64,000 nt of DNA from Clostridiales bacterium Firm_14 (GTDB taxonomy: Bacteria; Bacillota; Clostridia; Saccharofermentanales; Saccharofermentanaceae): positions 222,414 to 286,413 of the forward strand of contig LVAT01000009.1 in assembly GCA_001604135.1 (NCBI GenBank), in the 5' to 3' direction. The stretch's first letter is position 1. Each line of letters starts with the position of its first letter. Of this stretch, positions 61,106 to 64,000 are shown in pieces. The translations under genes were made by a program, and so were the position numbers. A model generated the notes under the pieces. It was given only the letters and a program-made list of their open reading frames with translations. It was not told where the DNA came from and made no database searches.

Positions 61106-61682
61106 TTGCTGACACCTCGCCTTTAATGATTTTTACTGCTAACAGACTCAAGGCATTATAGATAATTCCGAGAGCTGAATAGTAGACAAAACGGTTACTC
61201 GAAAATATGAATAGAAGACATATAACTGCCGGTCCGATGACCAGGATCAACATGCGGGTTATCCTCTTATGGCGGATAAACACATCCTCAGGCAGATCCA
61301 GATTCGGGTCATGGATTGCTCCGATCACGAGAATTACAGCCATAGAGATAAACACGGCAATAAAGCAGACCGGAGGGTATTTGATAAGCCACCTTGTAGT
61401 CGGTATGGTGGACAGCGCTGACAATACAGATGCGATAAAGCATCCTATGCTTGTTTTACAGTGAATTCCGTCAGAAAAGCGCCTGATGACAACAAATACA
61501 ACAGTGAATACCGCTATCTCGAAAAAAGCTTTAAAGACCAGCGCAAATATGCCGATAAGGATCATCCCTATCGTTTTCTCCAACAATAATTGGATAGAGT
61601 ATGCGTAAAATCTGAGATCATCTTTCTTGATGATCTCATTTTTACACATTCGGTCTGCTATTAATGCAGATAAATATTCCAT
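61092..61682 (-). CDS. agrB: AgrB membrane endopeptidase
   Basis: A 196-residue membrane protein of the AgrB family with four to six helices. RRFSDGIHCKTSIGCF places the catalytic His and Cys seven residues apart, as in Staphylococcus AgrB (His77, Cys84). It cuts the AgrD tail and catalyses ring closure. GAGGGG lies 11 bases ahead of the ATG. It begins the agrBD operon and overlaps agrD. Confidence 0.92.
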   Translation of the reverse strand: MEYLSALIADRMCKNEIIKKDDLRFYAYSIQLLLEKTIGMILIGIFALVFKAFFEIAVFTVVFVVIRRFSDGIHCKTSIGCFIASVLSALSTIPTTRWLIKYPPVCFIAVFISMAVILVIGAIHDPNLDLPEDVFIRHKRITRMLILVIGPAVICLLFIFSSNRFVYYSALGIIYNALSLLAVKIIKGEVSANEKT

Positions 61683-61719
61683 CTCTTATTGTTCCCCTCA
61701 TTGCGACCATTGTGTATTG

Positions 61720-61800
61720 ATAATATAAAATGGCCGTTCAACAGGCAATAAAAAATCGAAAACTCAGGGATAAAGTAAAAAATCCAGGGATAAAGTAAAA
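61720..61800 (-). promoter_or_regulatory. agrBD promoter with 20-bp-spaced direct repeats
   Basis: The minus strand has TTGCCT (61748-61743), 17 bp and TATTAT (61725-61720). Upstream, CAGGGATAAAGTAAAA (plus-strand reading) occurs at 61765-61780 and 61785-61800, a period of exactly 20 bp. Two direct repeats about two helical turns apart, just above the -35, is the geometry of AgrA/LytTR sites. Confidence 0.65.
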
Positions 61801-61803
61801 TTA

Positions 61804-63084
61804 TCAGGCCAGAGGAAGGGTAATCGATATGTGGAAAATGCCTCCCTCAGTATCGATGAAACAGTTGCCTTTATTGGCTTCTACGGTGTTTTTGATGTTC
61901 GCGAGACCAAAACCGTGGTTTTTCTTGTCAGATTTTGTCGTTCCGAAGTCATAATCGGCCGGAATGTGACCCTTGTAGGTGTTCGTCGAGTCGATTATGA
62001 GAGTGTCAGAATCCTTGATGATCTTAAATACGATGCGCTTCTCATCACACTTCTGAACAGCTTCGATCGCATTGTCGAGAATGTTCGTAATTATCGTTAC
62101 GAGATCGCTGTCGCTTATCTTAATATCCTTCAGATTGTCAGCGATAAAGGGAATGATTATGCCCTTCTCTTTTGCTTCGAGATACTTGATGTTCAATACG
62201 GCATTGATAAGCGCGTTGCCGGTATCGATAATGTCAACGCTCTGAACCTCTTTTCCCAGCTGCTCTTCAATATACCGTATCTGCTCGTCGGTCTTGCCTT
62301 CGCGGGCAAGCATGAGCATAACGTTAAGGTGATTAATATAGTCATGTGAGCGGGCCTTCTGCTTTTCGCGCTCATCTGAAAGCGAACGGTACATCTGATT
62401 AAGGTGCTCTGTCTGCCCGAGCATTATTTCTTTCTCGTGGATCATATTCTCGCGCCTTACGACATTATCTATAAGCAGGAAAATAACAATGCTCATGATA
62501 AGCATTCCCGAAGCGAGGATAACCATGCCGGTGTATACATCATCAACCGCTTTTTTCCCGACAGAGAATGCAAGAACGAGAATGGCAATTATCGTAAACA
62601 GCGGATACAGCGCAAAGGTGAGCCAGCCCTTGATATCAAGATTGGTTAAAACGCCTTTTCTGAAGACAGTATTTATAACCATCACAATCAAGAACATCAC
62701 TATCTGGCATGAGAGATCTCCTATAAAAGATTCGTTGTTAGAGATTTGAAGCCAATCTTTTCCGGTCACACGCATCACGACCAGTAAACCTATCATTTGA
62801 AGAGACATCATTATTGCATTATATAAAAGGTTTGCGAGCAGACTCTTCTTAAATGAAACCTTGAAGATCAGCATCGTAAAGCCGATAGATAAAGCAATGA
62901 GAATACAGAATTTGGGTAACGGATTCACAAAGAAAACTGTCAGTACATTCAAGACATAAAGAAACACTATCAGAATGTAATCTAAGGGCTTTTCCGCTTT
63001 GCGCTTCAAGACGCTTTTTATGAACGCATAATATAATAATATGCTGGAAAGATTGGTTAAGACTGCCAGTTCTAAATTTGTCAT
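61804..63084 (-). CDS. agrC: AgrC-type sensor histidine kinase
   Basis: A 426-residue kinase with six to seven N-terminal membrane helices (to about residue 205), a coiled linker, a dimerisation region with RSHDYINHLNVM (phosphorylated His near 240) and a GHKL ATPase with NILDNAIEA and GFGLANIKNTV. This is the AgrC architecture. The start at 63084 overlaps the agrA stop (ATGA) with GGGGAAGG upstream. It should bind the processed AgrD peptide. Confidence 0.92.
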   Translation of the reverse strand: MTNLELAVLTNLSSILLYYAFIKSVLKRKAEKPLDYILIVFLYVLNVLTVFFVNPLPKFCILIALSIGFTMLIFKVSFKKSLLANLLYNAIMMSLQMIGLLVVMRVTGKDWLQISNNESFIGDLSCQIVMFLIVMVINTVFRKGVLTNLDIKGWLTFALYPLFTIIAILVLAFSVGKKAVDDVYTGMVILASGMLIMSIVIFLLIDNVVRRENMIHEKEIMLGQTEHLNQMYRSLSDEREKQKARSHDYINHLNVMLMLAREGKTDEQIRYIEEQLGKEVQSVDIIDTGNALINAVLNIKYLEAKEKGIIIPFIADNLKDIKISDSDLVTIITNILDNAIEAVQKCDEKRIVFKIIKDSDTLIIDSTNTYKGHIPADYDFGTTKSDKKNHGFGLANIKNTVEANKGNCFIDTEGGIFHISITLPLA

Positions 63085-63809
63085 GCGTTCCTTCCCCTGT
63101 AAAGCGTATGCGCACGGCAAACGTCACTGTATTTCTTCTGCGATACGGTGATCTGCTCGCCATTATCGAGAGTAACCAGATATCTGGTGACAGATGTGAT
63201 GTGGCGCAGATTTACCGTCTCGTTGGAGCTGACGGCTATAAAATCAAAAGGCTTCATCACTTCCGTAAGTTTCTTAAGTGTCTGCCGCATAATGTATGTT
63301 TCTTTCGAATCATTCGAAAGAACAAATGTCGTATAGTTACCGGTGGTCTTAAGATAAACAATGTCCTTTATCTTAAGCGTGCGTTTTCCGATCGAGAAAT
63401 CCATAGTGATCTCTTTGTCGAACAGATCCATGTTGGTCATGACGCAGTCGAGGCATTCGAAAAGATAATCCTTCAGATCATCCATGGTCTTCAGAATGAA
63501 TCTTACGGCACGTACATGATACCCGTCCGTGGAGTAATTCATGTGTGCAGACAGGAAAGCTATGTTGACCTTGTCGTTTTGCTGACGAATGCTTTTCGCT
63601 ACCGAAATTCCGTCAATCCCCTTCATCTCAACATCCAGAATGATCAGATCCGCCATCTCGATCAATACTTTATTCTCAAGCAGCTCCTCTCCCGAAGAAA
63701 AGCATTCAACACTGTAAGACATGCCCTTATTGGTGAAGTATTCTTCAAGATACTTCATCTCTAATTTCAGGAATCTGGCTTCGTCATCACAAAGAGCAAT
63801 CTTGATCAT
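63081..63809 (-). CDS. agrA: AgrA-type LytTR response regulator
   Basis: A 242-residue regulator with a receiver domain (CDDE near residue 7, phospho-acceptor in LIILDVEMKGIDG near 58) and a C-terminal LytTR DNA-binding domain (about 135-235, KIKDIVYLKTTGNYTTFVLS). It pairs with AgrC and should bind the direct repeats before agrBD. No clear ribosome binding site precedes its ATG. Confidence 0.92.
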   Translation of the reverse strand: MIKIALCDDEARFLKLEMKYLEEYFTNKGMSYSVECFSSGEELLENKVLIEMADLIILDVEMKGIDGISVAKSIRQQNDKVNIAFLSAHMNYSTDGYHVRAVRFILKTMDDLKDYLFECLDCVMTNMDLFDKEITMDFSIGKRTLKIKDIVYLKTTGNYTTFVLSNDSKETYIMRQTLKKLTEVMKPFDFIAVSSNETVNLRHITSVTRYLVTLDNGEQITVSQKKYSDVCRAHTLYRGRNA

Positions 63810-63942
63810 TAACTGCTAAACGGAAACGAATTACTGCTTACCGGGATAACACTATAGATTTGTTCTCAACAGTAACCCTACTCTCTCCCCATCATGAATC
63901 ATACCTTAATAATTCTTTGGTTAAAAGACTTGGCTTTTTATA

Positions 63943-64000
63943 TCAAAGCTTTTTGAGCTTTCGAAGTGCACCGCGAATGGCATCCGGACCCTGTCTGTCT
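63943..64000 (-). CDS. 3' end of an unidentified gene cut by the window edge
   Basis: On the minus strand a frame enters from the edge and ends at TGA 63945-63943, with the tail DRQGPDAIRGALRKLKKL. The composition looks protein-like, but it is too short to identify. Confidence 0.4.
   Translation of the reverse strand, partial: DRQGPDAIRGALRKLKKL

Overview
The window reads as chromosomal DNA of an anaerobic, carbohydrate-using Bacillota (Clostridia-type). The signs are many lipoproteins with a Gram-positive-style lipobox, a peptide quorum-sensing (agr) locus, LytTR/YesN-type signalling, an FeoA-FeoB fusion, GH3 and GH43 glycosidases, AGGAGG-type ribosome binding sites and no outer-membrane genes. 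Genus is not resolvable from sequence alone. No rRNA, tRNA, CRISPR array, transposase or prophage gene was seen.

Layout. 1-7.1 kb: a zinc-ribbon DUF4428 protein, a PARG-like ADP-ribosyl hydrolase, a membrane protein, a lipoprotein and hydrolase pair next to a LysR regulator, and an AbiEi antitoxin whose AbiEii toxin survives only as a 31-codon stub. 7.3-12.7 kb: a low-molecular-weight phosphatase, a broken lipoprotein gene, a DUF1294-metallophosphoesterase fusion, a carboxylesterase, an Rrf2 regulator and a membrane lipase. 12.7-18.2 kb: a Bat-type operon (MoxR, DUF58, a membrane protein, two VWA proteins, a TPR protein with a long Pro-Thr repeat). 19.9-30.8 kb: a ChvE/Mms-type monosaccharide ABC transporter with two tandem permeases, followed upstream by its probable sensing system (membrane-anchored sugar-binding protein, YesM-type kinase, YesN-type regulator, second sugar-binding lipoprotein). 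30.9-42.3 kb: DUF2130, a hydrolase with LytTR and DUF3021 genes behind a possible attenuator RNA, a VWA protein, a sigma/anti-sigma pair, a large solute-binding lipoprotein, a macrodomain protein and a glycosyltransferase. 42.7-48.9 kb: feoAB with its small Cys-rich partner, a YdcF-type membrane protein, GH43 and a lipoprotein. 49.0-55.8 kb: TetR with two hydrolases, an ABC-2 exporter operon with a DinB-like gene, and a divergent AraC regulator. 55.9-60.9 kb: a GGDEF-EAL protein, a zinc-protease-like lipoprotein and a GH3 lipoprotein. 61.0-63.8 kb: a complete agr locus, including a 44-codon agrD gene.

The theme is outward-facing sensing and nutrient capture: sugar sensing linked to sugar uptake, glycoside breakdown, iron uptake under two operator-bearing promoters, and cell-density signalling. 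Between the genes lie several structured elements no gene explains: a 65-bp palindromic element present twice (245-309 and 42487-42551), a twin nested hairpin (9086-9194), a 34-bp tandem repeat ending in a 44-bp palindrome (18497-18609), and paired 38-bp hairpins (51369-51406, 51549-51586). Several genes also appear to be transcribed as leaderless mRNAs.
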